DNA of 64,000 nucleotides from Oscheius tipulae. Its lineage: Eukaryota; Nematoda; Chromadorea; Rhabditida; Rhabditidae. The DNA is taken from positions 5,146,001 through 5,210,000 of the forward strand of contig JASJZH010000003.1 in assembly GCA_037178975.1 (NCBI GenBank). Direction: 5' to 3'. Every line of letters starts with the position of its first letter. The first letter of the stretch is position 1. The notes beneath the pieces were generated by a model. The model did no database searches, was not told the DNA's origin, and saw nothing but the letters and a program-made list of their open reading frames with translations. Of the stretch, positions 22,613 through 35,586 are shown one piece after another. Both the position numbers and the translations under genes were made by a program.

Positions 22613-23897
22613 TTAGGTTGGAAGGTTGGCAAACTCGTGAAGGAACTCCCTCATAGTAATTCGACGTCTCGGCTCCTCGTGCCAGCATCTGAACATTGCA
22701 TCTGAACATTGAAAAGCAGTCATGCCTCTTTATCAACTGGTCGAATGCGTTTGTCTCGTCGATTTCCGGTCGATGACAGCTGAACTCTCTTCCTCTTCCG
22801 TTCCGAACGATACCGTGCATCAGATTACAGGCTCGCTTAACATCGTCCATGGTGTTTCCTTCCAGCAACGGCTGTCTAAACTACCATTCATTAGAGATAG
22901 TGTATGACTGACCTCATATACTTGATGAAATAACAGAGCATTCCGAATGAGAAAACGTCCGATTCCCTGGTACAATCTTGACGGCAGTAGACTTCGGGTG
23001 AGCAGTAGAGATAAGTGCCGACTCTGAATCAGCATTGATTTGGAAACCGTTTCTTATCTGTATCAGTGAAAAAACTAAATGTTTCTCACCGAAAACAAAT
23101 ATCGAAAAACTTACGCTTGGTAGATGGTGAGCACAGCGGACGTATCGATGGCCGCGCCAAAATCACAGAGTTTCGGGCTTGGTCTTCTGCCGACCACTGT
23201 CAAAACCACACTGAAATAGGATTTGGAAAAAGAAGGAGCAGTGCTTACTTGTTGCAGCTAATGTCACCATGAACTATATTTGTGCTGTGAACATAATCGA
23301 TAGCCTCTGCTATCTCTTGACAAAACTTTATCCTATGTTCCAGGACCCGTGTATAGTCGATGAACTGTTGTCCTGACTGACCAGTGTAATCTGTAAAAGT
23401 GATCCTTTTGAATCAAGAATAACTTACACTTAAATACACTGCCGATAGTCAGAAACTCCATTAGAAAAGCCCGAAAATGTGTGTCGTTTGGATCAGTCAC
23501 CTGAGCGACTAAAGCTACGACTCCACGATGGTCCAGCTGAACCACTGATTAAACAATAGAAAAAGGAAGAAATACCCGATTGAGAACGTTGATCTCGTTC
23601 GCTAAGAAAGCCTCTGCTTGTTCTCTCACGTCACCGTCAATCTTTGCTTGTTTCATGGCCAGTTCTTCTAGCTGCTGACTTTCCGGGTTCAATCGATGTA
23701 CAAGGGAGCAGCAACCATATGTTCCCTCACCCAGCTCACGTTTAGTGTCAAGCAGATTTTTATCTACCATTACAATTGGATCTGCTTCACTGTTGTACAA
23801 CAGACAGAAATGACTCACCCGGCTGATGGGCTTCAGCTTGCGGAACGACATGCTCGATATCCATACTGTCACATGAACTCAAGTTTTGGCAGTCCAT
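22613..23897 (-). CDS. divergent protein kinase A
   Basis: Starts at 23897 (MDCQNLSSCD) and ends TAA at 22613-22615. Visible motifs: glycine loop GEGTYG, VAIK-like LAMKQ, catalytic loop HGDISCN (HRD changed to HGD, Asp and Asn kept), DFG in KLCDFGAAID, an APE-region equivalent in GTYLYCSPEV, SDVFSFGM, and the final ITMREFLHEF. The last exon is reached through a 37-nt GC-AG intron (22689-22725); reading through it gives a longer frame without kinase similarity. The activation arginine is lost, so it is a non-RD kinase that may be active. I cannot assign a subfamily. It is closely similar in layout to kinase C at 26357-27579. Confidence 0.8.
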
Positions 23898-24392
23898 TGC
23901 CTTTTGTACTTGGGAATTTGAACAGGGGGAGGTAGATTGAAAGAAACTAATTGAAATAATTCGAGAAGAGATTGAGCGAAGAAGATAAATCGTTGGGAAA
24001 CAGGGAAGAGTAAGATTTGGACAGTGATTAAGCCTTTTAGTCAGAGAGATACGATGTCTGTCCACCAAAGAATCAGTGGTGGAAACAAAAAGAATCCAAC
24101 ACAGGCTCTCAAAAAAAATATCTAATTATTCAAAACAGACCGATGACTAATTGAGAAGTTCGGTCTCAATTTCCTGTTTTCGACTCGGTTTGCAGAGATA
24201 ACGTCCATCTACAACAATGCAGTAGCAGCGGAGCATATTATGAATGTGTTACCAGTTATCTCCTTTGCAGAATTTCGTGTAGTACTATAGGTGATAAGAC
24301 GCTGGCCTGCAAAAAGGGTTAGTCACTGTTCTCACCGCCTATTTACGATCTTCTCTTCGATTGCTCCACTCTTTCTCTACACACTTTACCTG

Positions 24393-25712
24393 ATGACGTC
24401 TTTAAACTTGCCCACAAAGCATATTCCGGAAATCGGTACTCCTTCGAACCGTCTTCCCACCTATATTCCGGAAGTTGGAACTGTCAAACCGGCTCGCACA
24501 GCAGCAGTTTCTTTAGAACATTGTAGGCGTTTTGAATAGAAATTTATCCAACAGTTTCAGCCAAACTCGAACCGTTTCATAGTTTTTCAAACGGTGATTT
24601 TGCTACCCAAAGAAGCCAAGAACCGCCAATGTCCAAGGCCAATGCGGATCATATTATCCTTGATTACAAAAAAGGGTAGGCAAATAAAACCACAAAAGAG
24701 TCAGGTTCAGAAAAGTGGCAGCCACTCTGTATTCTGGTGTAGAACCGTCTGAAAACGATGTGGCTGTAGAGATTGATCGGTTGATCAAACATTCAAACAT
24801 CGAATGGAAACTTGGATTTGTTTTCGACAGAGAGACGAGACTGATATCGGGAGTAGTCACCAAATTCTACGCTACTCTTGAAGGATAGTTTTTGAATTCT
24901 GTGTAAGTGTCTGGTTTAGAAGTGCTTCCGAAACAGCTGGAGTATTGGTTCAATAGTCAGTACTTTTTGACGAGAGCCACCCTGGGAGTGGTGGGATTAT
25001 TCAGTCCAACGTCCAGAGACACGATGATACAGCAAAACATTGAAATGGAACAGACGGCGTGGATTCAGCAACTGATGGAAGCTCTTTGTTATTTGCACGT
25101 ACGGAATTACGTTCATCGAGATGTCAACCCCAAATGGTAGAGAATATTGAAACTGTATCTCTGTTTTCAGTTGCCTCATTGATGAGCAATCTCGAGTTTT
25201 GAAATTAGCCGACTTTGGTAGTCCCAGGAAAACCGAAGAGTTGGACATGCCCTTCTTTAGGTATATCTGGCTCTCCTTGTTTGAATAAAAGCTTTTCTAG
25301 AGTCGGTTCCCCAGTCTATCTGGCCTTGGAAGTACTGCAATATGAGAGATTCAGCTACCAGTCGGACGTCTACAGTTTTGCAATGACCATCCTCTTCATT
25401 GTGACCAACCAGTTTGTAATTCGTTGATGGTTTTCCCTCGACTTTTTAGCCATCCATTCGATGGGGAAAAATGGAGAACCATGACATTGAATGACGTCTG
25501 CGCTGACATAACCAATGTCAACTCGATCCGATTCAAGAGAATCTACTACGCAAAGTCCTCGCATTTATTCAAGTTTTTCTTCTATAAAACTCATTTTCCG
25601 TTCTTTCAGAACGATCAGTGATGACCCATCGGAACGACCTGAAATGAGACAGTTAGCGAGGCAGTTGTCTGGAGCAAACACCGTCAAAGTAGTTCAAGAA
25701 ATACTTGTCTAA
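24393..25712 (+). CDS. divergent protein kinase B (N-lobe reduced, possibly a pseudogene)
   Basis: ATG 24393 opens a head with a repeated unit (HIPEIGT, YIPEVGT). A recognisable N-lobe is weak: GKVAATLYSG in place of VAIK and no clear glycine loop. The C-lobe is good: VHRDVNPK, LADFGS, VGSPVYLALEV, SDVYSFAM, and DDPSERPEMRQLARQL before TAA at 25710-25712. Between the lobes (24886-24925) the frame meets TAG, and the exon on the other side only joins in frame if the donor is not GT (after GAAG at about 24884). So it is either a non-canonical intron, an assembly error or a decaying gene. Confidence 0.6.
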
Positions 25713-26356
25713 TCGCTTATCTATCTGTTTCAAAACATTGTCTCCACGAGGAATCGATATAAAACTAAGGGCCTCATACGTGAGGTCAGCAAGAAACACA
25801 GAGGAAACGGAGAGGGGGCCGCTATTGGCCACAAAATTGGCTATTGCTCGTATTGGGCTCGAGCTACAGTTATGCCTTAACTGTTATACTTTATTGCTCT
25901 TTCTTATTATCCCTTCTGATCCCCTTCATGTACTCCTTTTATCATTTGTTCGCGCATGTGCAATTGTACTACCACAGCAGAAGAAACCGTCTCGCAAAAA
26001 CCCTTCCTCCCAAACTGACTTGACTTTCAAGCAGTTATTGTGTGCGAGTTGGTCACTAGATCCCCGAACACCTTTTTTCTCTGTAACCTAGCATCTGTTC
26101 CTGTACCTACATACCCGTATCTCCTATTGGCTCTGTATTTCCGCGTCCCTGTTGTGTATCTAAGTATCACAGCTAAGTAGTCGCACACAGTCCTTCATTT
26201 CCCGTTTGTTGAGCTCCTGAGATGCCAGAAAAATGATTACTTTTTATGTGCATATTTGGAGAAATGTTGAGCTGCCCATGAGCTGTACAAGATGTATAAA
26301 AAAATACCAGTAATACATGAAGGCACAAAAGTTGAGGTAATATACAAGAAAGACGA
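25713..26356. other. gap between converging kinase genes B and C
   Basis: No gene supported. 3' ends of both kinases meet here. Several open frames on the plus strand show no family signature. Confidence 0.35.
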
Positions 26357-27579
26357 TTAGGGTTTTCTGAGCTGCTCGACTATATCTTCTATTGGGGGTC
26401 TGTCTATGGGAGCGGGGGACCATGCACTGAAATTGAGTTTTTATAGAATGAGACGCTAAAACGAACATCGAAATGATCTTGTCCACCAAGTCGTGGTTCT
26501 TCAATGGTGGTCGTTGAGGATCTTGGGTCAATTCCAAAGCACCATCTTCGCCTATTTGTTTTCTGCCATGAAGGTCTTCAACGTCTTTCATGAGTGCTGT
26601 ATACAGCGTTCCGCTGTTCCCGTCCCATGACAACAGAGGGAACCTGAAACAACCTTTGAACAGTAAGGTAATGTCCAAAAAACCTTTTGTACATGGTGAA
26701 ATAGGCGGTCATGCCGAAAGAGAAAACATCCGACGATGTGGTACATGCCTCACCGTAGTGAAGCTCAGGTGCGGAGAAAAGAGGGGTGCCGAAATCTCTG
26801 AACCAGTGTGTGTGGAAGTTCAGAGACAACTTACACATCATTCGGAATGTCTCCAATCCGAAAGGCCGTCCCAAAGTCGCTCAATTTCAAATGCAACTGT
26901 CCGTTCAAGTCGTTCAGAAGAATACTGAAAGTGAAATAAGACGTGAGAAGTACTCGACTTACTTGTTCGGGTTGATGTCTCCGTGAATTATGCGTGCCAA
27001 GTGGAGGAATTGGATAGCTTCAGCGATTTCTCTGCACATTTCGGTCAAAAAACCGGGGTCAGACAGCAGTTCGAACTCGTTCTTAATAATAACTAGAAGA
27101 TAGAAGTAAAAGCAAAGTCTTAGTAATAACATACGATCGTTCAGACTGCCGATAACCATTCTTTCCATCAGATATCCTTTCCAGTGCTCGTTGTCCGGAT
27201 CAATCACTTCGGCTATGAACTTGACAATTCGAATGTTATTTATCTGTGAACAATCTTCCATAAACTTGTGTTTAGCCAACCTGAGAGAGGAATTTGATTT
27301 CATTTTCCATTTGATGGATAGCGGAAGCCCAGTTTGGGTCGGTAATCGGAGGAGTCTTTTTCAGAACCAGATGCTCCATCACTTCTCTTCCGGGTACCCT
27401 GACTATCGCAGCACAGCAAATTCCAAAGGCTCCCTCTCCGACCGGGTTCAGTTCTTCTACATACTTTTTGTCCAAACTTGTTACGTCGTCGCGTGCTAAA
27501 AAAGCATGAGAAAATGTGCGATTTGGAACTTACAACTCTCGTCAAACGACTCTCCATTAGGTACCAGATGGGGCTCCAT
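26357..27579 (-). CDS. divergent protein kinase C
   Basis: Starts at 27579 (MEPHLVPNGE), ends TAA at 26357-26359. Motifs: GEGAFG glycine loop, LVLKK (VAIK lysine), HGDINPN catalytic loop (HGD), LSDFGTAF, FGTPLFSAPEL, SDVFSFGM. The last intron (donor GTTCGT, acceptor TTTCAG, about 26425-26464) restores a normal end, IAWSPAPIDRPPIEDIVEQL, typical of the C-lobe R-P-x-x-x-x-V helix. Without that intron the frame runs 37 codons into non-kinase sequence. Layout and the HGD change match kinase A, so A and C look like a tandem-derived pair, with B more distant between them. Confidence 0.82.
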
Positions 27580-30500
27580 TTTGGATTATGGTCAACTACC
27601 TAAAAATTATGAATTGGAAAAGTTTCAGCAAAAATAAATGGAAATGACAGAGTGGGTGCAAAAATAGTACGACGACAGTTGATCGCGTCGAAGAAAAAAC
27701 ATCATTAGGGCACGGACTGAGGTGTGGCCATGACTCACAGGAGGTGTTCCAATACAGAAAAGAAAGGCTCAATCATTTGAAAATAATTTTGTTCAGACGG
27801 ATGACCATCAAATATATTTATGGGGACAATTTTATCGGTATCGAAACTGATTACAACTTTTTGTTAGCTCCCCCTTCCCTCCTATTTTCACCATCTTCAA
27901 AATATTGTGGTTTCCAGAAGAAAGGTGTCTAGAAAGCTCCCAGTTCTTTGTGTCCCTCGACAGCCCATTCAGACTCTCCCTCCAAGGTCTTTTTGACAGT
28001 TTGCGAGTTGTAGCTCTTCCCCCGTCTGTCTCACTTTGATTTCCTCCCTCTCTCTCCCCGCACCAAATTGGGCTCTATCAGACAGAAGAGCCCAAGGATC
28101 GATAGTGCAAGCTTTGACCTCGGTTTTGTATGCCGACGACCGGCAATTACTGTTAATAGCTATTCACTGACCCCGAGCTTCTATTAAAGCATCCCGATTG
28201 GAGATCTATATGAATACTGACTCTCCCCCATACATTTAGTCCTCGCTGACTACCCAAATTGCTCTCGATCAAAAATACCCATTGATCGGGAGAGACCGTA
28301 AAGCTGGCAGTTGAAATGACGAAAACTGGTATTTCAAAGCCCTCACACTCATCGATTTACCTCTCTACCTCTCGAAAAAGGATGGCAATTATAGGGCAAA
28401 GGTTCTACTCCTTTTCAGAGATGTCCAGAAGGCAGTCAGACAGATCAAGCATAATCTTTCTAACGGTTAGAAGGAACACTCTCTCGTATCGTCTAGGACC
28501 GTTGTGTCAAGCGAAACTTGCTTTGACAACGAGTAATGCCATCGCCGAGCGAAGTGTCTTCAACATGCATACTCATAACAGAAAGAGAACCCCGAAGAGC
28601 CCCGATCCTCCCACAGTTGTCAACGGAACGGTGTCTTCGGCTCACTCATTGGCCACAATTAACGGTTTGGCGGCATGTGCGGTGTCTCTACACCGGATTA
28701 GCTGTATTGTGCCGTTGGAAGAGAGGGATCATTTCTCGCTCGGCTTTTACCCCCAACAAACCTGTTTCTCTGTTTCAGTAGGAAAGAGTGTTGTTGACCA
28801 CCCGGGCTGCAGCTCCATGTGACCTCTGTAGACGAGGAGACAGCCCCACCTCGAGAAAAGCTCAACAAAATTATCAGTCAGCAGCTCTCCCTCTTCCGAT
28901 CAAAAACACCCTCCCCAGAGTACAACCCCGACCCAGTTTGTCCTCTCTCTACACGCGCTCAATTCGGTAATCGCTCCCACTGAGCTTCACCATCGATCTC
29001 TCTATCCAAACATTTTCTATTTTTACTCGATTCCAAAGAACCGAGCTTAACCCTGCCGCCAGACGCATTGTGTTTTCAAGCAGGTTGTTTATGACCTAGA
29101 GTACAAACAACACATGTGAAAGCTTCACTCTACCACCGATGCATCATTGATAAATGGTATTTCTCCTTAGAACAGACAAGTTGAATATTTTTAGATCTGA
29201 GAGGGAGCTACGGGAGGAGGCAAATCTCTCGATGCAAAGCAACTCCTCTTACGGTAGCTATGGGTGTTTGCCGCCATGCTCAGACAGTAAACAGTCTCCA
29301 AAGACACAATTCATTAGCAACAATCCCCGGACAATAGGCTAACCTCAGCTTTGTACAGTTCCCTCAATTGTCCTCTCTCTCCGCCACACCGAACCCATCA
29401 TATTTTTCGAGAGGCTCACTCAGCCCAAAACCGGGGCCTATTTTCAAAATGTTTACTGGTTTCTCTCGGACAGAACTTTTGTCAGATTGGAACAAGTCGT
29501 ACTCTCTTCAAATTTTGAATTTCAAGACGTCCCGCTAGGCGACAAACTGTCTGAGTTCCTTTTGAAGTCGGCGCCTTTGAAAATCTATAATAAGCCTCTT
29601 CTAAAGTCTTCTATTGGACACACATTCAGTCTCACTGACTCCAGCTTCCGTTTTTTGGAGGCTCTCATTGACATTCAATAATTTCCGATCTCATTAGTAG
29701 GAGTCTGCAGTCCGAGACCGGATATTGCCAGTTCGATCGAAGCGGTTCTCTCAGTTGCGCAACAGTCCTAGCCGAGCTCTTCTCGTGTCCACTCCCACCT
29801 CAATCTATCAGCTAGCGATTTGACCTTCTCTCTATCGCTGAGTGCTTGCAGCTGACTGATGCGCTTACTCGATTACTCTGTACCTGCCGTTTCCCCGCTT
29901 TGCCCATTACTTTCGACCCCGGTCACAGGCACATTGATTCGTCAAGCTTACTCTCCCATGACTGTAAAGTCTCTATAATAACTGTCAACAGGCGTCTTCA
30001 GTAGATTGTAAGAGACCCGTCAAGAATCTCTCCTGGTAGAGTTTTGGGAAAAGTTCTTGCTCCGAGACCCCTGAATCTCTTGCCCAAGAGGATTCGATGT
30101 AAGAGCACCTGCAATATGATAAAGAGACACCGCTCTTTCTCAGCTTCTATTGATACTGTCGTTTAGTCATCGTCTATTGAATGACGGCTACTGATTCGGG
30201 TGAAAGGAGCGGCTTGCCATTTGAAGTCTCGGGTCACAGCTGTTTATTGATGAAAATAAAGTTAGATCAATAAACAACTGTGCCTTCCTTGATCAAAGAA
30301 GTCCTTGAAGCTTTTTCGAAACGGCCAAAGGTACTTACAAGGACACTTGACTTGTGGGCAGCTGCCGTGGCTTCAATCTTTTCTTGGTCTCTCGTGTTCA
30401 GACTATTTTGAAGGGAGCTTTGTCTGTGGCGACCATGCCATAATTGGCGGTCGCTGTGGTGGCATCCTTGACCCGGCTTGCGTCCTCCCTCGGACCAACA

Positions 30501-31274
30501 AAAGCCTCACAAAAGCTGCGTCTTTCCGGAGGTCACTCACGGACCCATTTTGGCTGCACCTCACCGCCAAACAGTCTCACCCTTACTCTACTTTCAAAGC
30601 CCGACTTTTTGTGCTACCAGACTGGCCTTGTGTCCTTCTCTCTACCGCAATTTGGCAAAGGTCAGCTTTCTATCTCAGAGAGGCTACTCCGACCATAACC
30701 TAGAGCTACAATTAGGGGGAGATCGGTACGAGTGGGCTCGCCAAGAGGAGCATTCAGTCGACCTCGAGATAAGCATAAGCTCCGCCCGTGTGCATGAGAA
30801 TCATTTTTATGATCATCAACGATCTAGGTAGCTCACTTTTTCTCGAGTGGCTGCAGTTCGTCTCTTCAAAACTGTCCCCCTTGAAGTGGTCGGAAGTTCG
30901 ACTTCATTAGACAGTCAGCTCATTTGTCTTGACTGTTGGCAGTCTCAAAGTCCTTGTTTTCTACAGTAACCCTGTCCATCTTTAGCTTTGCTCTCTTATT
31001 TCCCCCATCAAGGCCGTAGCCAAAACAAGCCGAGAATAGAGAACTTGTGATTATGGGTTGTGTACTCCTTCTCTCTCTCCTGCCCAAGAGAAACAGCTTC
31101 AGCTCCTGTCTCCTGTAGAACCGGTTTCAAAAATATTTTGGCTGTTTCCCTCCCTCCCCAAATCACGTCATTTGCCAGCTAGAATCAGTACTTGTCCTTT
31201 ACGAGTCAAGTCTACTCTTTTCTTTCTCTCTCTCTTCTAGAGATCTTTATTTCTCCAGCTTATCATCCAGTTTC
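27580..31274. other. 3.7 kb non-coding region upstream of the zinc-finger gene
   Basis: No coding region can be supported. Polypyrimidine tracts (CTCTCT-rich) are frequent. Two stretches (28316-28822 and 30305-30831) are open in two or three frames at once, which suggests low stop density rather than a gene. Alternative 5' exons of the zinc-finger gene could lie here, since its first coding exon is preceded by an acceptor. Confidence 0.35.
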
Positions 31275-31278
31275 AGAA

Positions 31279-32724
31279 ATGCCCTATCGTCCTGAAGCTG
31301 AGTTGAAACGGCCTGATCTGAAAGGTTTGTTTTCTTTTCTAGCTTTTTGGACAGTGCCAATTTCTAACTTAATAAGGGAAAAGGCGAAAGAACTTTTGGC
31401 ACTGGCGGACAGCTCGTGACATGCTTTGATGTTACTGTTGTGGCGGGGTCGCTCTCGCCCTATCGATGTGACGTCACCTCTCCGGCTGGCTCAAAAACAG
31501 CCCAACAACCATCAGTTGGAGACAGAAACAACTGTCTTACCTGCGGACGGGGATGCCGTTTGCGGCGCTGTTCTCTGTCTATTGGGACTCGCCGACAGCG
31601 ATAAGGCCTTGTATTGAAAATACCAGTCTCGATAGGGAAATGTCCTATTCAAATACAAAAGTATTGCAAAATGCTTTTCAGGAGAGTTCCTTTGCGGCCA
31701 CTGCGGGAAGACGTTCTGTCATGCCGCCTCGTTAAATAGACACCGTCTCAACTTCCACGGGGACGACCAACAATGCAAACTTTGTGATACGAAAATAGCT
31801 GGTATCGATCTCTTCGGACAACATATCAATCCTTATTTTCAGCTCACGAGACTGTTCGCCGTCATATGAGTACCCATCATGGTATAACGAGAGTCTTCAC
31901 GTGCGGCTGTTGCAACTGGACCTTCCCAGACAAGAAGGAACTCCATGCTCATAATAACAAGTATGTTGTGATCGGACTTTTCTTAATAATAAGAAGTTCA
32001 GTATGATGAGGAACGGTGAACCGGGAGAAGCCAGAGCCATCGCGGTCAGCAATCGAGTACCCGGCTCTTTGGCACAGTCGGAGCTGAAAGATGGTGGAGT
32101 TTCTCCAAGGGCAATAAGCGAACACAGTCCGGTGCCCAAGAAACGGAAACTGGAAGAGACTCTGCCCCCTGTCAATCCCTATACACAGCTTTTGGCTCAA
32201 GCTCTTCAAGTCAATCAAGGTCTGACGAGTCCAGCCGACTGGCTCCAGCAGCTCCTTCTGAATAATCCCACAATTCTTCCAATGTTGACCGGTCTACAAC
32301 AGCAGGTCCCTGTCAAACAGGTTAGTCTTTGACTGGAATAAGCTTGAAAAGTACTTTAGGAAGAGCCATCCACGTCAACCTTCGACTTTTCTTCTGTCAG
32401 CTCTCTTCTATCGAACAACAACGGCAAGCCCAATGTCGAAGTGATCCGAGTGATGTCTCCTCTGAAAGTTTCCATAGAGAATGATGATGTTCCGAGCGGA
32501 CCAGAATCTGGAATCGCTTCGGGAGAAGACATCCTCACAGATGCCTCCCCAGTCCCAAGTGACTCTTCCAAAGAAGGCAGTCCTCCAGTCAGTGAAAGTG
32601 GCAAAGATCAGGTAAGAGACGACAGTTAAGGGGATAAAAAGTTGTGATTCAGAAGAAAAGGAAATCGATCGACTCCATTGCCAACTTCCTTTTCAACAAG
32701 AAACAGTGTACTATGCAGGGCTAG
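31279..32724 (+). CDS. C2H2 zinc-finger transcription factor
   Basis: ATG 31279 (MPYRPEAELKRPDLK) to TAG 32722-32724. Finger 1 is complete (CGHCGKTFCHAASLNRHRLNFH), finger 2 is shorter (CKLCDTKI...H-x3-H), and finger 3 (CGCCNWTFPDKKELHAH) lacks its last histidine unless the reading after the intron supplies one. A nuclear localisation-like PKKRKLEE follows, then a Gln/Leu region (VNPYTQLLAQAL), an acidic Ser-rich part and a basic end with SIDSIANFLF. Likely a nuclear regulator; orthologue not recognised. An acceptor TTTCAG (31275-31276) sits just before the ATG, and intron 1 (31327-31680) is long and holds a TGACGTCA at 31469-31476. Confidence 0.75.
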
Positions 32725-35578
32725 ACTCCATACATTTTTACCCGCTCTTTTTGCTTTTATTTCACTTTGATCATCGTGTACAGAGAAAATTTCGAAGCTT
32801 TGTTCTATTTATTATCCCAAGTCCTAGCATAATGACACAGCAATATTCACTCGGCAATTAGCAGTATTGTGATCAGACTTGCCTTAGATCCACTTGCCTC
32901 TCTATGAGATTCTAATAAGTCTATACTACTCTCAGAATAAACATTCCGTTACGTGTGTGATGTTGGATGTATTCAGTTGAAGCATAGACTGCTCGTTTTG
33001 GTCATATTCTTTCTTGGGCTCCGATGTAGTTTTCCAGTCTTCAAGCTAGTTTTCTAGCTCACCAACTGCTTATTCGTGTGTACTGTGTACAATGGAGCTG
33101 CAATTAAAGACTCGTCTTTTTCGTCTATTCCTTTGGCTACGTGAACGGGATGTGATTGTGATAAGCTTTTCAAAGGAATTTTAAAGCAGTTGGCATATTT
33201 TAGGTGATAGAAGGATAAAAAAGATGGTCTTTCACTCTGACTTCTCCTTCGCTTTTCCCTGAATGCATAGTGCGTAACCGCCGGCTAATGTATGCAAGAA
33301 GCAGGTGGGACTGTTTACAGTCTCTGTCTGGACCCTCCTAATTGGTCGCACTTCCTCTCTCGTTCAGGCTCAAGATCAACCGTTCAGAGACCAAACAAAG
33401 GAGGAAACCAATAGTGATAGCCTCGTGTGACTCCCCCTCTCCAAGGTATTTTCCAGACAAAGGAAACAAGAGTCGAGACGTTTTTGTCGCTTATCTCGCA
33501 GCTTCATTGTGTCCCAAAAGGACTTTTCCCTTATCAGTCATGAGGTCGTTTCTAGCTTCACCGAATCCTGCTCCTAATTTCCTCGAGCAACGCACAAGTA
33601 CATCCTATGGGCCTTCCTATTTTCCCCCTTCCTGGCTTATCAGCTAACCATGTGTTATTAGTTTCTCTGGTTTACAGCCAATGTTCGTATTTGTCGCTTT
33701 AGTTTACTACCTTACGAAATCACCCTTGGGGAACACTCACACATATTTCGAAACATGGTCTTACCACAATCCGAAAGTTTATCTCTTTTGTTCTGTTTTG
33801 TTGTGTCATTTGTTTCATACTTCCGCTTTGATATTGTCTCTAATTTTTGAGCATCGGCCGTATCAACAGGGCTTCGGAACAGAGGAAAGGAATTTTAATC
33901 ACTCGGCTCTTATTTTGATGGTTTTACAGGGGCTGATCCAATTCGGCATTTCTCTCGCCTGTTGCGAAGAGTCCTTATCTGACTCCCAAGATGTTTTGCA
34001 ATTCTAAGTCTTTGAGATAACTCATAGTGACAGGTACTACTATTTTCTAGACTGCAACGATTGGAAATACAAAGTTCTCGTGATGAGCAGACTTGTTCTA
34101 CGGCCGACAGATCTTGTTGAATATCCTTTGGGAACTGATCGGATAACCCAGACACTTAAGACTCGTTTCTGAATGTCCAAAGATGAGATATCAAACGCTG
34201 TTTTGGTCTGCCTAAAGCTTCTAAAAGGCCATCTGTCGCTAGCTATCGTGTTGCACCCGCAGCTCCAGTCGGAACGTGGCATCTCCATCCTGACCCATTG
34301 TAAAACGGCAGTCACGTGGTCATGCTGTCTCTATCAAACGCCGGCAGCGGCAGCGTCGAAATCGCCCTAGACTAGAGGAACCCGACATCACGCGTGGGGA
34401 CGACCATTATGTCCTTATGCGTGGAACAGCCCGACTTTTGTTCTTTTCTTCTTGTTTCTATTGATAAATAAGAAAAGATTAGGGATAGAACCACCACCTG
34501 GCACAAGTCCCGACAGCTGTTTATATTGGGCAGAGGCTGTCTCGATGATGTCATAAGACAGCCGGTCTCTGCGTCTTTAGAGTTCGCTCCCGCTGCCTTT
34601 CTTTGGATTTATTCCGCTTCTAACTTTTCTATTAGTTTTCCAGATAGATCGTTGACTGTTTCCTAGTATCTGGGAACCTTCTAGACACTCTGAACGCATG
34701 ATCCACGTAGTTTTCCAGATTAGACACGTCAAAACGTGTTTCCTCGAAGTTAAAACGCTCAAATCGTCCTTGTTTATTTTGTTTTAACCTCGGATCTCTA
34801 ATTTTACGCGTTTTCATTTTTGTTGGGAAAAAAGCGGAAATTTGAACAGTAATTCAATGCAACTTTCTTCGTTATTCTTTTCTTTCACTTCCCCTCTTCT
34901 TTTCACTGTGTTTCCTCGCAACCTTTGTTTTTTTTATCAAAGATCTATAGAAACAAAATACTCACCCAGGTAGACATGATATCATTCACATCGAATTCTC
35001 TGCGTTACTTCCGGCCTGATTCACTTTCCAAGCGCATCCTCATTTGTTTGTTTTCGTACATAATTTCTTTAAATATAATGTGTTTCCCATCGTTTTTCCA
35101 TACCTTCTCTCGAAATAATACTGGAAAAGCACACTTTCACGTATTCATCAAACAATAACTTCCGAGAAACCTATACAAATCGCCTCATCTCATCCTCTCT
35201 TTTCGTTCAACAAGAATTTCTTAGCACATGTGACCTCTCTATCCGATTCTTTGTTGTCTGTCATGCGGGCCACGTGTCTTCGAAATTAATGGTTATCGGG
35301 GTGGGGACAGATTCTGGAGAAATGTTGTAACTTGGCTCAAAACATTTGTATTCGAAAGAACGACTGCCTCTGCTTCTAGCCTTGACTTTTGAACCAAGTT
35401 CCTGTCTAATATCGCGTCTAGATCCCTATCAGCCCCGGTCAGACCACTAGGTTCCTTCAAAGAACTCTCGGGGTGGTGCCATTAGCGCCCCCATTCTCGT
35501 ATGAAGTTCCAGTTTTCCTACAATTAGATTGCTCTCTCCTTCTTCCTGACACATTTCTCTTACTCATCGCTCCCTTTC
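32725..35578. other. 2.9 kb intergenic region
   Basis: I see no supported gene. The longest frame (33681-34007, ATG-initiated, 108 codons, hydrophobic) has no recognisable motif. A minus-strand 61-codon frame at 34632-34817 is hydrophilic and coding-like in texture but too short to support. Confidence 0.35.
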
Positions 35579-35586
35579 AGATCAAA

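Noticed and set aside
22608-22868. Unspliced C-terminus of kinase A (ending CQPSNLI)
   Set aside because: Removing a 37-nt GC-AG intron gives a normal kinase end, so the read-through frame is a shadow.
26112-26133. TACCCGTATCTCCTAT resembles the mir-51/mir-10 family
   Set aside because: No complementary arm within about 80 nt on either side, so no precursor hairpin.
26244-26460. Unspliced C-terminus of kinase C
   Set aside because: A GT-AG intron restores RPPIEDIVEQL; the longer frame lacks kinase similarity.
28316-28822. 168-codon ATG-initiated ORF upstream of the zinc-finger gene
   Set aside because: No recognisable domain and a second frame is open over its 3' half; could be a missed exon but cannot be supported.
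30305-30831. Overlapping 132-, 84- and 117-codon ORFs on one strand
   Set aside because: All three frames are open together, which indicates few stop codons rather than coding.
33681-34007. 108-codon hydrophobic ORF
   Set aside because: No family motif, no splice or polyadenylation context; consistent with chance in a 2.9 kb intergenic stretch.
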